A program made the translations under genes and the position numbers. Under the pieces are notes generated by a model. That model saw only the letters and a program-made list of their open reading frames with translations, did not search any database and was not told where the DNA came from. A stretch of DNA of 64,000 nt from assembly GCF_009937765.1 (NCBI RefSeq), contig NZ_CP047089.1, positions 2,788,272-2,852,271 on the forward strand. Direction: 5' to 3'. The DNA comes from Bacillus pumilus. Lineage in GTDB: Bacteria; Bacillota; Bacilli; Bacillales; Bacillaceae. This document shows, piece after piece, positions 43,026 through 51,262 of this stretch (positions are counted from its first letter, which is position 1; each line of letters begins with the position of its first letter).

Positions 43026-43340
43026 TTATGCAAATAACTTCAGCCCGACGACGCCAATCACAATCAGCAACAAGCTGAGGATACGAATCATGTTTTTCGG
43101 CTCTTTAAATAGAATCATATTCAACAAGACAGAACCCGCCGTTCCAAGCCCAATCCAGACCGTATAGGCGACGGATACTTGAACGGACGAGAACGAGGCG
43201 TATAAAAACAAAAAGGATAAGGCAAATCCGCCGACAAATAAAATACCTGTCGTGATTTGTTTCTTCTTACTAAACATATTGAGACCAATGGTGCCGCCAA
43301 TTTCGCAGGCAGAGGCTAATAGTACAAAAAACCAGCCCAT
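43026..43340 (-). CDS. SMR-family efflux subunit 2
   Basis: Small multidrug resistance protein of 104 residues with four membrane helices: MGWFFVLLASACEIGGTIGLN (membrane-embedded glutamate E13), YTVWIGLGTAGSVLLN signature and GVVGLKLF end. Starts immediately after the stop of the partner gene (TAAATG). The pair resembles YkkCD or YvdRS heterodimers of B. subtilis. No guanidine riboswitch is visible upstream, so a Gdm transporter role is not supported. Confidence 0.88.
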   Translation of the reverse strand: MGWFFVLLASACEIGGTIGLNMFSKKKQITTGILFVGGFALSFLFLYASFSSVQVSVAYTVWIGLGTAGSVLLNMILFKEPKNMIRILSLLLIVIGVVGLKLFA

Positions 43341-43685
43341 TTATACCGCTTCTCCTTTCTGCTCATGTGCATCTCCATCAGACACTTTCAGCCCAATAAT
43401 CCCGAGAATCAAAATCCCCATAAATAAGAGCTTTTCTAATGAAAACGAACCGCCAAACAGCGCATAATCCATCAAAGACGTACCAATCGTTCCAACTCCG
43501 GCAAACACAGCGTACACGGTCCCTGTCGGCAGCTTCTCGCAGGCCTTCATTAAAAAATAAAAATCAACCGGGATCAGGCAAATAATGATCGCCCACTCCC
43601 ACACCGCATCAGCTCTATTTAAACCAAACACCCAGAGTAATTCGAATAAACAAGTGAGTGCGACATACATCCAGCTTTTTTTCAT
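43341..43685 (-). CDS. SMR-family efflux subunit 1
   Basis: SMR protein of 114 residues, four helices, conserved glutamate in LTCLFELLWVFGLNRAD (E15), YAVFAGVGTIGTSLMDY signature and a hydrophilic tail (SDGDAHEQKGEA) typical of the longer subunit in two-component SMR pumps. Start ATG follows TAGGAGGAAATACG. It is downstream of the TetR gene on the same strand, with a TGACGATTCGTCA palindrome between. Confidence 0.88.
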   Translation of the reverse strand: MKKSWMYVALTCLFELLWVFGLNRADAVWEWAIIICLIPVDFYFLMKACEKLPTGTVYAVFAGVGTIGTSLMDYALFGGSFSLEKLLFMGILILGIIGLKVSDGDAHEQKGEAV

Positions 43686-43710
43686 CGTATTTCCTCCTAA
43701 AACTTAAAAC

Positions 43711-43723
43711 TGACGATTCGTCA
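43711..43723 (-). promoter_or_regulatory. Palindromic operator before the SMR pair
   Basis: TGACGA-T-TCGTCA. Nearly the same sequence, TGACGATTTGTCA, lies in the promoter of the tetR gene (44394-44406), so it is a likely binding site of that TetR protein. Confidence 0.6.
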
Positions 43724-43743
43724 TTTTGAAACCAAAAAAGAGC

Positions 43744-43761
43744 GTACAGCAAGTGCTGTAC
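43744..43761 (-). terminator. Hairpin between tetR and the SMR genes
   Basis: GTACAGCA/TGCTGTAC palindrome just after the tetR stop codon, followed by GCTCTTTTTT on the minus strand. It probably attenuates reading from tetR into the SMR genes. Confidence 0.6.
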
Positions 43762-43765
43762 TAAG

Positions 43766-44344
43766 TTAAGATGTCTCTATGCCAAGTGCGTAAAGAAGAA
43801 ATTGCTTCACCTCTCGCTTTTGAATTAGAACCTCTTCTGTATCTGTTTCTGTAAATAAGTACATTTGCTCAGCAGACGATTCAAGTAAACCGATAATGAA
43901 TTTGGCTGCATATTGACAGTTCAAATTCGCACGGACCCTTTTGTCCTGCTTTGCTTTTTCTAAAAAAGCAGCGACCCAGTTGTAAATCGGCTCATAAATA
44001 TCTTCCCATTCCTTTAAATGCTCCGTCGCAGCTAAACCTGAGTAGGTCAGAGCAAGGACGTCACGGTATTGTCTTGTAAAAGAGAAGATGAATTCAACAA
44101 GTGCATCTGCTTGATCGAGGACATCCGCATGCTGAGTGAGTTCCTTTTCAATGGCAGGCACCATCTGCGAGATCAGATGTTCTGCAATAGCAGGCATGAC
44201 AGACAGTTTTGAAGGAAAATATAAATAGTACGTTCCTTGCGCGACTCCTGCTGCTTTCACAATATCCGAAATGGTTGTTTTTTCGATTCCTTTTTCTTTA
44301 AACGCGTCAATGGCAGCAAGCATAATCTTTTCTCGTTTCGACAT
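43766..44344 (-). CDS. TetR repressor of the SMR pump
   Basis: A 192-residue TetR protein. N-terminal HTH: REKIMLAAIDAFKEKGIEKTTISDIVKAAGVAQGTYYLYFPSKLSVMPAI. C-terminal YvdT/YxaF-like ligand domain. The frame extends to 44524, but ATG 44344 begins the conserved domain; the ribosome site is weak (GGTGATGAT). Located directly upstream of two SMR genes, and its promoter contains palindromes repeated before the SMR pair, so autoregulation and pump repression are likely. Confidence 0.87.
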   Translation of the reverse strand: MSKREKIMLAAIDAFKEKGIEKTTISDIVKAAGVAQGTYYLYFPSKLSVMPAIAEHLISQMVPAIEKELTQHADVLDQADALVEFIFSFTRQYRDVLALTYSGLAATEHLKEWEDIYEPIYNWVAAFLEKAKQDKRVRANLNCQYAAKFIIGLLESSAEQMYLFTETDTEEVLIQKREVKQFLLYALGIETS

Positions 44345-44362
44345 ATCATCACCGACCTTAAA

Positions 44363-44406
44363 TGACTGAATGTCAGTCAGTTTATCTAAAAAATGACGAT
44401 TTGTCA
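44363..44406 (-). promoter_or_regulatory. tetR promoter with two palindromes
   Basis: On the minus strand TTGACA, a 17-base spacer and TAAACT form a promoter. The -35 lies inside TGACAAATCGTCA (44406-44394) and the start region is covered by TGACTGA-N3-TCAGTCA (44363-44379). Both are classic TetR-type dyads. Confidence 0.68.
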
Positions 44407-44517
44407 ATATGGGTTTCTCGTCATTGAATAGGAGAATAAGTGATGAATAGATGCGGGCAGGCCTGAATAAGCTGTAAATAGGGTCAAGCATTATGCGAGA
44501 AAGGGGCAGCTCTCCGT

Positions 44518-45066
44518 ATGACATTCAGTGCGATGTTTTCCATGACTTATTTTCTCTTGCTCGTCCCGCTCTATTTACATATGAGATACAGACAAGCGAA
44601 AAAGCAAAAACGATTTATCTATTTACGAACTGAAATCGTTCTTGCCTGTCTGTTTATTTATACGAATGTTTTATTATATTTGACGGTCTTTCCAAATCGA
44701 TTTTCCGCACCAAGGGATCAAGTGAGTGTCAACCTCATGCCTTTGCAGTCCATTTATCAAAATCTCCATGCCTATCATCACGGCTATCCCAATCTTGTTT
44801 TTTTAAATTTGGCAGGGAACATTTTGTTATTTGTGCCACTTGGTTTTTTCCTCTATCAAGCATTCAGAACCTTGCGCTGGCAAAAAGCGATTCTTGCTGG
44901 CTTTTTCTTATCAACAATGATTGAAGTGCTTCAATGGGTGTTCTCGCAATCTGGTATGATTACAAGAAGCAGCGATATTGATGATATTCTCTTAAATACA
45001 CTCGGCACAGTGCTAGGTTGTATGTTGTATCAAATGTATCGACGAAGGAAGGAGAAAATTAAGTGA
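44518..45066 (+). CDS. VanZ-family membrane protein
   Basis: A 182-residue membrane protein with four or five hydrophobic segments and VanZ features: NLMPLQSI, NLAGNILLFVPLGFFLY and SDIDDILLNTLGTVLGCMLY. VanZ confers low-level teicoplanin resistance in enterococci; in bacilli the role of such homologues is unknown. Its start lies only 170 bases from the divergent tetR start. GTGA overlap with the next gene shows coupling. Confidence 0.87.
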   Translation: MTFSAMFSMTYFLLLVPLYLHMRYRQAKKQKRFIYLRTEIVLACLFIYTNVLLYLTVFPNRFSAPRDQVSVNLMPLQSIYQNLHAYHHGYPNLVFLNLAGNILLFVPLGFFLYQAFRTLRWQKAILAGFFLSTMIEVLQWVFSQSGMITRSSDIDDILLNTLGTVLGCMLYQMYRRRKEKIK

Positions 45067-45527
45067 AGCGAGTTTGTATCATTCCATGTGGGGCGAAGAA
45101 AATTTGGGACGTTCAGCCAGAATCAGGGAGCCAGCCGGCGAACCTTGTTTATTTAAGTCCGCTGCATCAGCGTACGAAAAGTTATGCCCAAACGTTCTTT
45201 TCAGACTGGCTGATCATATCAGCGAAGCATGGATTCTTAAAGGCAGATGAAATCATTCATGAGAATTATGATGTGGCTTTTGGTATACCGCATGCTGATC
45301 AGATAACACGTGAAGGACTAAGTGAGCAATTTCATGAAAAACATCTCACTGCATATGATGAACTAGTGATACTAGGTGGAAAGAAATATCGAAAGGTGAT
45401 CGATCCTTTATTACTTCCTCATCAGATAGCGATTTATCCCCTAGCTCCATATAAGGGAATTGGCTACATGCTTCAGGCGTTAAAGCAAGCTGTTGAGGCA
45501 AAAGTAGAACTTCCGCCGCATATTTAA
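45063..45527 (+). CDS. DUF6884-type protein
   Basis: A 154-residue cytoplasmic protein. Motifs IIPCGAKKIWD near the N terminus, YLSPLHQRTKSYA, WLIISAKHGFLKADEII and LVILGGKKYRKVI match the DUF6884 family, which resembles nucleoside- or base-processing folds; activity unknown. Starts with GTG in a GTGA overlap with the VanZ gene. Confidence 0.75.
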   Translation: MKRVCIIPCGAKKIWDVQPESGSQPANLVYLSPLHQRTKSYAQTFFSDWLIISAKHGFLKADEIIHENYDVAFGIPHADQITREGLSEQFHEKHLTAYDELVILGGKKYRKVIDPLLLPHQIAIYPLAPYKGIGYMLQALKQAVEAKVELPPHI

Positions 45528-45677
45528 CGTGTTCACATCGACCGGTAAGCAGGGTTTTCATCATCAAAAAGAGAATCAATGAAGTAGCGATGCTGATTGT
45601 TTCATATCTTTTCAGCAGCCACTAGGATGTCCGCATCGCTTATAAGAGTGGCTATATGAACAAGGGGGCGTATGAAC

Positions 45678-46307
45678 ATGACAACCATCTATTTAGCTGG
45701 TGATTCAACTGTTGCATCTTACCCAGATCGTCCTGTTCAAGGAGGATGGGGAGAGTTTTTACATCGCTATACAGCGCAAGACGTGAGCGTCGACAACCGC
45801 GCAATCGGTGGAAGAAGCTCAAAAACATTCATTGAAGAAGGACGGCTTGATAAAATATTGGCTGACATTCAGCCTGGGGATTGGCTGTTCACCCAAATGG
45901 GGCACAATGATGCTTCAACGGAGAAGCCTGAGCGGCATACAGATCCTTTTACGACATATAAAAGTTATTTGTCACAATATATTCACGGAGCAAGAGCGAA
46001 AGGTGCTACACCGCTTTTATTAACGCCAGTCGGTCGCTTTCATGAAAAAGACGGAGAATATATCAACGATTTCCCTGATTACTGTGCCGCTATGAAAGAA
46101 CTAGCTGATGAAGAAGAAGTCCTTCTTGTCGATTTAAATACGGCAAGCCTTCAGTTTTATCAAATTTCCGGCATAGAGAAAACGACTTCTTACTTTATGT
46201 TGTCAACAGGCATAGAGGATCGCACGCACTTTACAAAAGAAGGAGCAGATGCGATTGCAAGACTTGTTTCACTGGAATTAAAAGACCTTGGATTAACGAT
46301 TGTGTGA
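45678..46307 (+). CDS. Rhamnogalacturonan acetylesterase-like SGNH hydrolase
   Basis: Esterase of about 209 residues in the SGNH/GDSL superfamily, CE12 type like YesT and RhgT. Block I IYLAGDSTVASYPDRPVQGGWGEFL (Ser in GDST), block II NRAIGGRSS (Gly), block III MGHNDAS (Asn), block V with DRTHFTKEGA (Asp and His) are all present. It lacks a signal peptide, so it probably acts on imported oligosaccharides from pectin. AGGGGG lies 3 bases before ATG 45672 and 9 before ATG 45678; the latter is preferred. Confidence 0.87.
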   Translation: MTTIYLAGDSTVASYPDRPVQGGWGEFLHRYTAQDVSVDNRAIGGRSSKTFIEEGRLDKILADIQPGDWLFTQMGHNDASTEKPERHTDPFTTYKSYLSQYIHGARAKGATPLLLTPVGRFHEKDGEYINDFPDYCAAMKELADEEEVLLVDLNTASLQFYQISGIEKTTSYFMLSTGIEDRTHFTKEGADAIARLVSLELKDLGLTIV

Positions 46308-46314
46308 TGGATGA

Positions 46315-46347
46315 CAGGACGAGAAAGCGCTCGTCCTGTTCTTTTTT
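46315..46347 (+). terminator. Terminator after the esterase gene
   Basis: Arms CAGGACGAG/CTCGTCCTG with a 6-base loop and T6. Confidence 0.85.
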
Positions 46348-46358
46348 GCAGAAAGCTA

Positions 46359-46412
46359 TTGATTCCCTTCGCCAGAGTAGACTACAATAGGTATATATGA
46401 TAATGAGAATCA
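46359..46412 (+). promoter_or_regulatory. Promoter and Fur box of the ferredoxin-NADP reductase gene
   Basis: TTGATT (46359-46364), 18 bases, TACAAT (46383-46388). Just after it, TGATAATGAGAATCA (46398-46412) matches the Bacillus 7-1-7 Fur box (TGATAATnATTATCA) at 12 of 14 positions and covers the start site, so iron repression is likely. B. subtilis ycgT is also in the Fur regulon. Confidence 0.82.
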
Positions 46413-46457
46413 ATATCACTTAAATAGATCAATCGATGAAAAACTGGAGGGACTCAA

Positions 46458-47498
46458 ATGACAGAACAACTTGAATTGTTTGACGTCACCATTATTGGCG
46501 GCGGTCCAGCAGGTATGTACACTGCCTTTTATAGTGGGATGCGGGATTTAAAGACGAAGGTACTTGAGTATAATGAAAGCCTTGGCGGAAAAATCCTACT
46601 GTATCCTGAAAAAGTCATTTGGGATGTAGGCGGTTTGCCGCCAACAAGAGGCGAACAGTTGATTCAGCAGCTGGAAACGCAGGCGAAAACATTTGAACCA
46701 GAGATCGCACTGAATCAAAAAATCACGTCATTCAAACGAGATGAACATCAGAACATTTTGCTGACGGCTGAAAATGGTGATCGCCATTTGACGAAGACCC
46801 TCATTTTAGCGATGGGCCACGGCATTCCTGTCCAGCGGAAACTTGAAATAGAGCATGCAGACCGTTATGAAGTGACAAACCTTTATTACACAGTGCAGGA
46901 GCTTAAGACATTTGCAGGAAAACGAGTGGTCATCTCAGGAGGCGGCGACTCAGCGGTTGACTGGGCAAATGCCCTTGTTCCAATTGCAGAAAGTGTCACC
47001 GTCGTGCATCGCCGTGACATGTTTGGTGGACATGAGAAAAACGTCGCCAACATGAAGGCATCTTGCGCACGAATTTTAACCCCGCATGAACTGACCGACC
47101 TTCATGGTCAAGGTGACAAAATTGATGCGGTCACGATTCAACATTTAGAGACAGGTGAAATCGAACGAATAGAAACAGACGCTGTCATCGTCAATCACGG
47201 CATGAAAGGTGATTTGAGCGTGCTATCAGAATGGGGCCTCAAGCAAGGTGAATGGGGACTCATCGAGGTCAATGAAAAAATGGAGACCAATTTACCGGGC
47301 GTCTATGCGGTAGGCGATTTATGTACACATAAAAGCAAAGTTCGTTTAATTGCTGGGACATTTGTTGACGGAGTCAATGCGCTCAATAGCGCGAAGCTTT
47401 ACATCGAACCAGAAGCCGAAAAAGTGGCGTATGTTTCTTCTCATAACGAACGCTTTAAAGAGAAAAACAAAGAATTACAAACGGTTGGTGCTCGTTAA
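46458..47498 (+). CDS. ycgT: YcgT-like ferredoxin-NADP reductase, thioredoxin-reductase type
   Basis: FAD/NADPH oxidoreductase of 346 residues in the YumC/YcgT group. FAD motif [20 protein letters not shown] near residue 10, NADPH motif [17 protein letters not shown] near 155 and the second FAD motif [20 protein letters not shown] near 275. The CxxC of true thioredoxin reductases is absent, as expected of ferredoxin/flavodoxin-NADP reductases. It probably supplies electrons under iron starvation, given its Fur box. Start follows CTGGAGGGACTCAA. Confidence 0.9.
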   Translation: MTEQLELFDVTIIGGGPAGMYTAFYSGMRDLKTKVLEYNESLGGKILLYPEKVIWDVGGLPPTRGEQLIQQLETQAKTFEPEIALNQKITSFKRDEHQNILLTAENGDRHLTKTLILAMGHGIPVQRKLEIEHADRYEVTNLYYTVQELKTFAGKRVVISGGGDSAVDWANALVPIAESVTVVHRRDMFGGHEKNVANMKASCARILTPHELTDLHGQGDKIDAVTIQHLETGEIERIETDAVIVNHGMKGDLSVLSEWGLKQGEWGLIEVNEKMETNLPGVYAVGDLCTHKSKVRLIAGTFVDGVNALNSAKLYIEPEAEKVAYVSSHNERFKEKNKELQTVGAR

Positions 47499-47510
47499 AA
47501 AATAATCTCA

Positions 47511-47546
47511 TAAAAAGTGCTGCCCATATGTGGCAGCACTTTTTAT
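47511..47546. terminator. Bidirectional terminator
   Basis: Arms ATAAAAAGTGCTGCC/GGCAGCACTTTTTAT serve the reductase and the convergent YnfA-like gene. Confidence 0.88.
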
Positions 47547-47552
47547 ATGAGG

Positions 47553-47882
47553 CTATGAATGGCGAGGTGCAAATAACATCACACTGACCCCGGCTAAACA
47601 GATCAAAGCACCCATCCAGTCGTAGAGATCAGGCGTTTTTCGATCGACCCACCAGCCCCAAAACACAGCAAGAACCACAAACACACCGCCATAGGCCGCA
47701 TAAACCCGTCCGAACGTCGGGAACTGCTGGAAGGTAGGAATGACCCCATAAGCGACGAGGATGAGGCTGCCGGCGATCCCCAAGCTAATAGGTTTTGCTT
47801 CACGCAGCCAAAGCCACACGAGATAGCCGCCGCCAATTTCTGCTATTCCTGCTAATAAAAAAAGAACGATCGTCAACATCAT
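47553..47882 (-). CDS. YnfA family (UPF0060) membrane protein
   Basis: Four-helix membrane protein of 109 residues in the UPF0060/YnfA family, related to SMR transporters. Features [41 protein letters not shown] and [24 protein letters not shown] are diagnostic. ATG 47882 with TTGGAG 8 bases upstream is preferred to GTG 47891. Monocistronic. Confidence 0.9.
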   Translation of the reverse strand: MMLTIVLFLLAGIAEIGGGYLVWLWLREAKPISLGIAGSLILVAYGVIPTFQQFPTFGRVYAAYGGVFVVLAVFWGWWVDRKTPDLYDWMGALICLAGVSVMLFAPRHS

Positions 47883-48238
47883 GTAAGACACTCCAATTCA
47901 ATTCGTTACCTTCTATTATGACATGTTGAAAAAATGCGTTCTACTTCATTTACATTGTGATGGGGACGAGAGTTTGCTAGAATCAACTGGACAATGATTG
48001 GAAACACATGGATTCTTGACTTTTTGGAAATAAATGATCCAAATGACGTTTCTTTTCGTAAAGTAAGTACATTCTCATGAGGAGCACACTTCCTTTTTCG
48101 GCGCTCTTTTTTTCTCCTTGAAAAAAGAGTAAAGTACAAAGTAGGCTTATTTCAGTAAATCAAGTGATAAGCAATACGTGAAGGATTTCATGATGAATGG
48201 CAGCATGCTCTTTCTCATGAAAAAGGAAGGAGATGACC
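47883..48238. other. 356-bp intergenic region before the ECF sigma gene
   Basis: No convincing gene: the minus-strand open frame at 47906-48139 has no ribosome site and a composition unlike its neighbours. An ECF-type autoregulatory promoter is expected here but I could not fix it; TTGACT near 48014 and CGTA near 48057 are the only candidates. Confidence 0.4.
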
Positions 48239-48805
48239 ATGGATACACTGAAAGATTCTGAGCTGTATCACAAGATCAAAATTGATCGTCACAAGCCTTC
48301 GCTTGAAGTGCTATATGATCGCTATGAACGTGTGTTATATTCGTTTATTTATAAAATGACTGGAAGCCGTGAGCTTGCGGAGGAAGTGCTTCAAGAAGTC
48401 TTTATCAAGCTCTGGCGCGGGATAGGAGAATATCATACGGATAAAGGTAAATTCTCCTCGTGGTTATTCATGATGTCACGCAACACAGCCATTGATCTCC
48501 TAAGAAAGAACAGGAACGAAACGGCACTAGAAGATGAGCATATTGAATATTTAGCCGATCATCAAGAAGATGTATCAAAGGAAGTCGAATGGAACGAGGA
48601 AAAACAAATTATACGTGAAGCAGTATCTACATTGTCAAAAGAACAGCAAACCATCATAGAAGATGTCTATTTTAAAGGAATGACACAAAAAAGTATTGCT
48701 GAAAAGCTAGGCATCCCCATTGGAACGGTGAAGGGAAGGGTTCGATTGTCATTGAAGCACTTACGGACGAGACTGTCTCGCGGAGGAAAGGAGGAAGAGG
48801 CATGA
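48239..48805 (+). CDS. ECF sigma factor (SigK/RskA-type system)
   Basis: Extracytoplasmic-function sigma factor of 188 residues. Region 2: LEVLYDRYERVLYSFIYKMTGSRELAEEVLQEVFIKLWRGIGEY ... FSSWLFMMSRNTAIDLLR. Region 4: LSKEQQTIIEDVYFKGMTQKSIAEKLGIPIGTVKGRVRLSLKHLR. It differs from the B. subtilis sigma factors M, V, W, X, Y, Z and YlaC and resembles those paired with RskA-type anti-sigmas. ATG 48239 sits 6 bases after GGAAGGAG; ATG 48233 is too close to it. Overlaps the anti-sigma gene by ATGA. Confidence 0.9.
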   Translation: MDTLKDSELYHKIKIDRHKPSLEVLYDRYERVLYSFIYKMTGSRELAEEVLQEVFIKLWRGIGEYHTDKGKFSSWLFMMSRNTAIDLLRKNRNETALEDEHIEYLADHQEDVSKEVEWNEEKQIIREAVSTLSKEQQTIIEDVYFKGMTQKSIAEKLGIPIGTVKGRVRLSLKHLRTRLSRGGKEEEA

Positions 48806-49548
48806 CTCAGTGTAAACATCAAGTGATTGATTATTTCAACGGACATATCCAAGGAGAAGAAAAAGCACAATTTGAAGAGCACCTCAAGAACTGCTCAGCT
48901 TGCAAAGAAGAGCTTGAAGAATTGACATCGCTCATGTCTGACATTCCATTTCTAGCAGTTGACCAAACACCTCCGGCAGGGATGAAAGACCGTATTTTAT
49001 CCAAGGTGTTTGAGGAAGAGACAGTCGAAGAAAAGAATAGCCATAGGAAAGAGTTCAAGGCAGCACGTGAACAAAACGAGATCAAACCACTACAAAAGAA
49101 ACGAAATCAATGGCTCTTGCCGCTCGTTGCCGCACTGCTTCTCATTTCAGCAGCTGGAAACGTGTATTTCTTATCGAATGGAAAAGAACAGGCGGAAGAA
49201 CCTGTCAGGGTTGTAGCGACAAAATCACTGGCATCAGCCGCATCACCAAAAACAACGGGTGCTTTCTCAGTGATTGAACATAACGGCAAAAAAGAGTTGG
49301 TTGTGAGTGCAGATGGATTAAAGGATCAGCTTGATTCATCTGCTGTTTATCAAGTGTGGCTCATTAAAGGCGATCAGCCGATACCAGCTGGTGCCTTTAA
49401 AACAGATAACAAAGGAGAAGGAACCGTCACCTATGCGTTATCTGAAAAAGAAGCGAGCGAATCATGGGATACCGTGGCAGTCACTCTTGAACCAAAAAAG
49501 GATAACAAGCTGCCGCAAGGACCTGTCGTACTAAGCGCTGCTTTTTAA
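48802..49548 (+). CDS. Membrane anti-sigma factor with zinc finger and RskA domain
   Basis: A 248-residue anti-sigma factor. N-terminal zinc-binding ASD: EEHLKNCSACKEEL (H-x3-C-x2-C). A single membrane segment (WLLPLVAALLLISAAGNVYFL, about residues 110-130) and an extracytoplasmic RskA-type domain (VYQVWLIKGDQPIPAGAFKTDNKGEGTVTY, WDTVAVTLEPK) follow. It should hold the sigma factor at the membrane until regulated proteolysis. Translationally coupled to the sigma gene; terminator 49560-49587 follows. Confidence 0.9.
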   Translation: MTQCKHQVIDYFNGHIQGEEKAQFEEHLKNCSACKEELEELTSLMSDIPFLAVDQTPPAGMKDRILSKVFEEETVEEKNSHRKEFKAAREQNEIKPLQKKRNQWLLPLVAALLLISAAGNVYFLSNGKEQAEEPVRVVATKSLASAASPKTTGAFSVIEHNGKKELVVSADGLKDQLDSSAVYQVWLIKGDQPIPAGAFKTDNKGEGTVTYALSEKEASESWDTVAVTLEPKKDNKLPQGPVVLSAAF

Positions 49549-49559
49549 ATATGATTCAG

Positions 49560-49587
49560 GAAGGATGCCTTTTTGGCATCCTTCTTT
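49560..49587 (+). terminator. Terminator after the anti-sigma gene
   Basis: Arms AAGGATGCC/GGCATCCTT around T5. Confidence 0.85.
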
Positions 49588-49644
49588 GATAGGCAGAGGG
49601 AACTTTTTGGTAGATCAGACGTAGTACATATGGAGGTGAAACAG

Positions 49645-50148
49645 ATGAAACCATACATAGAAAAAGAACTATTTCTCTTAGCAGTGAGACACGCATGTGT
49701 TGCCATTTATTTTCTTGTCATCCCATTTTTGATCCCATTCTTTTATCGCCCATCTCTTTTATTCATTACGCTCATTGCCCTTTTTATTACTCATAACTTA
49801 GCCGAAAGTATCATTTGGTTTTATAAATCGAGAAAGGTCAGAAAGCACCAGTCTGGTGATCTATCGAAACGAGGACATGTCTTGACCGAGATCGCACAAA
49901 GGCTTGAACAGCTGATGATGATCAGTTTTGTGGTGTTTTTTATCAACGAATGGATACAGGGGATAGCAGATATGTCTAACCTCTTCTTCATTACTTTTTT
50001 CTACATCATTGTTTTCCTGCAACACATCCAGTTTTATTACGTTCAGCTATTCTTTAAATCCAAAAGCTGGTTCTCTTATGTTCCTTCATGGCAAAAGGCA
50101 CGCCCTTCTTATATAGCTAGGGAGCGAAAGGCTTTGAAGAGTTCTTAA
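49645..50148 (+). CDS. Uncharacterised four-segment membrane protein
   Basis: A 167-residue membrane protein with segments near residues 18-36 (ACVAIYFLVIPFLIPFFY), 38-60, 95-110 and 120-140, and basic loops. No family recognised. ATG 49645 follows GGAGGTGAAACAG... closely (GGAGGTG 6 bases upstream), which is better than the upstream frame start at 49573. It comes just after the ECF sigma terminator and might be a target of that system, but no shared promoter was found. Confidence 0.7.
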   Translation: MKPYIEKELFLLAVRHACVAIYFLVIPFLIPFFYRPSLLFITLIALFITHNLAESIIWFYKSRKVRKHQSGDLSKRGHVLTEIAQRLEQLMMISFVVFFINEWIQGIADMSNLFFITFFYIIVFLQHIQFYYVQLFFKSKSWFSYVPSWQKARPSYIARERKALKSS

Positions 50149-50236
50149 TGTGCATTCACTCGTTTGATTACCTATAAACATCAGAAAATTATGATAAAAT
50201 GTGGAAAAGAAGCATAGAGAAAGGGAGTGCAAGCGA

Positions 50237-51262
50237 GTGAAAGCTGTTGGACTATTGGAGTACTTACCGATCGAGCATGAGCAAAGCTTGGTGGATCAGG
50301 AAGTTGAAAAACCTAAAGCAGCGGGCAGGGATATACTGGTGAAGGTTGAAGCTGTGTCAGTGAATCCAGTGGATATGAAGGTGAGATCACCGAAGGATCA
50401 GAAGGAAGAAAAACTGAAAATTCTTGGCTATGATGCAAGTGGTACGGTTGTTGAAGTCGGCGAAGCGTGTACTTTATTTCAGCCAGGTGATCATGTGTAT
50501 TATGCGGGAGATATCACGCGTCAAGGTTCAAATAGTGAGTATCAGCTTGTGGATGAACGGATAGTGGCAAAAAAGCCTGCTAATCTCTCATTTGCAGAAG
50601 CAGCCGCGATGCCTCTGACAACGATTACGGCATATGAAGCGTTATTTGAACGGATGCATATGAAGCGAAATGCAGAAGGGGCCACATTGCTCATTATCGG
50701 CGGTGCAGGCGGAGTAGGTTCTATCGCCATCCAACTAGCCAAATTAGCAAATGCCACTGTGATTGCCACCGCATCAAGACCTGAAACAAAAGAGTGGTGT
50801 CTGTCATTAGGTGCTGATCATATCATTGATCATCATGAGCCGCTTCTTGCGCAGCTTCAGGAAAAAGGAATAGGAGAAGTGGATTTCATTTTATGTCTAA
50901 ATGATACAGACGGACATTTCAAAGGCATGGCAGAAGCGATCAAACCGCAAGGAACGATCTGTACCATTGTCGAGAATCAGCACAACTTAGACATTCAATT
51001 ACTCAAAAATAAAAGTGCTGCATTTGTATGGGAGTTTATGTTCACACGCCCTATGTACAAAACAGCGGACATGATCAAACAGCATGAGCTTTTAACAGAA
51101 GCTGCTGAGTTATTTGAACAGGGGTCATTGACGCATACGTTAACAAAGATTCTCAGTCCGATCAATGCCGCTCATTTAAAGCAGGCACATCAAACCCTTG
51201 AAAAAGGAAAGATGATAGGTAAATTTGTACTAGAAGGATTTGAGAAAGGGGGGAGTGTATGA
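50237..51262 (+). CDS. Zinc-type alcohol dehydrogenase-like quinone reductase
   Basis: Medium-chain dehydrogenase/reductase of 341 residues, NADPH:quinone-reductase (ZADH) subgroup. GroES-like N-terminal domain (VKVEAVSVNPVDMKVRSP, GYDASGTVVEVGEAC) and Rossmann domain (LLIIGGAGGVGSIAIQLAKLANATVIATASRPE). The catalytic-zinc cysteine is absent, as usual in this subgroup. GTG 50237 follows GGGAG. Overlaps yfiT by 4 bases (ATGA), forming an operon. Confidence 0.87.
   Translation: MKAVGLLEYLPIEHEQSLVDQEVEKPKAAGRDILVKVEAVSVNPVDMKVRSPKDQKEEKLKILGYDASGTVVEVGEACTLFQPGDHVYYAGDITRQGSNSEYQLVDERIVAKKPANLSFAEAAAMPLTTITAYEALFERMHMKRNAEGATLLIIGGAGGVGSIAIQLAKLANATVIATASRPETKEWCLSLGADHIIDHHEPLLAQLQEKGIGEVDFILCLNDTDGHFKGMAEAIKPQGTICTIVENQHNLDIQLLKNKSAAFVWEFMFTRPMYKTADMIKQHELLTEAAELFEQGSLTHTLTKILSPINAAHLKQAHQTLEKGKMIGKFVLEGFEKGGSV

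Noticed and set aside
43026-43766. Guanidine (ykkC-type) riboswitch before the SMR pair
   Set aside because: The 80-base gap contains a hairpin and a TetR-type palindrome but none of the conserved ykkC motif blocks.
47906-48139. Minus-strand open frame of 77 codons before the ECF sigma gene
   Set aside because: No ribosome site, odd composition (KERRKRKC...), and position in a promoter region; treated as chance.
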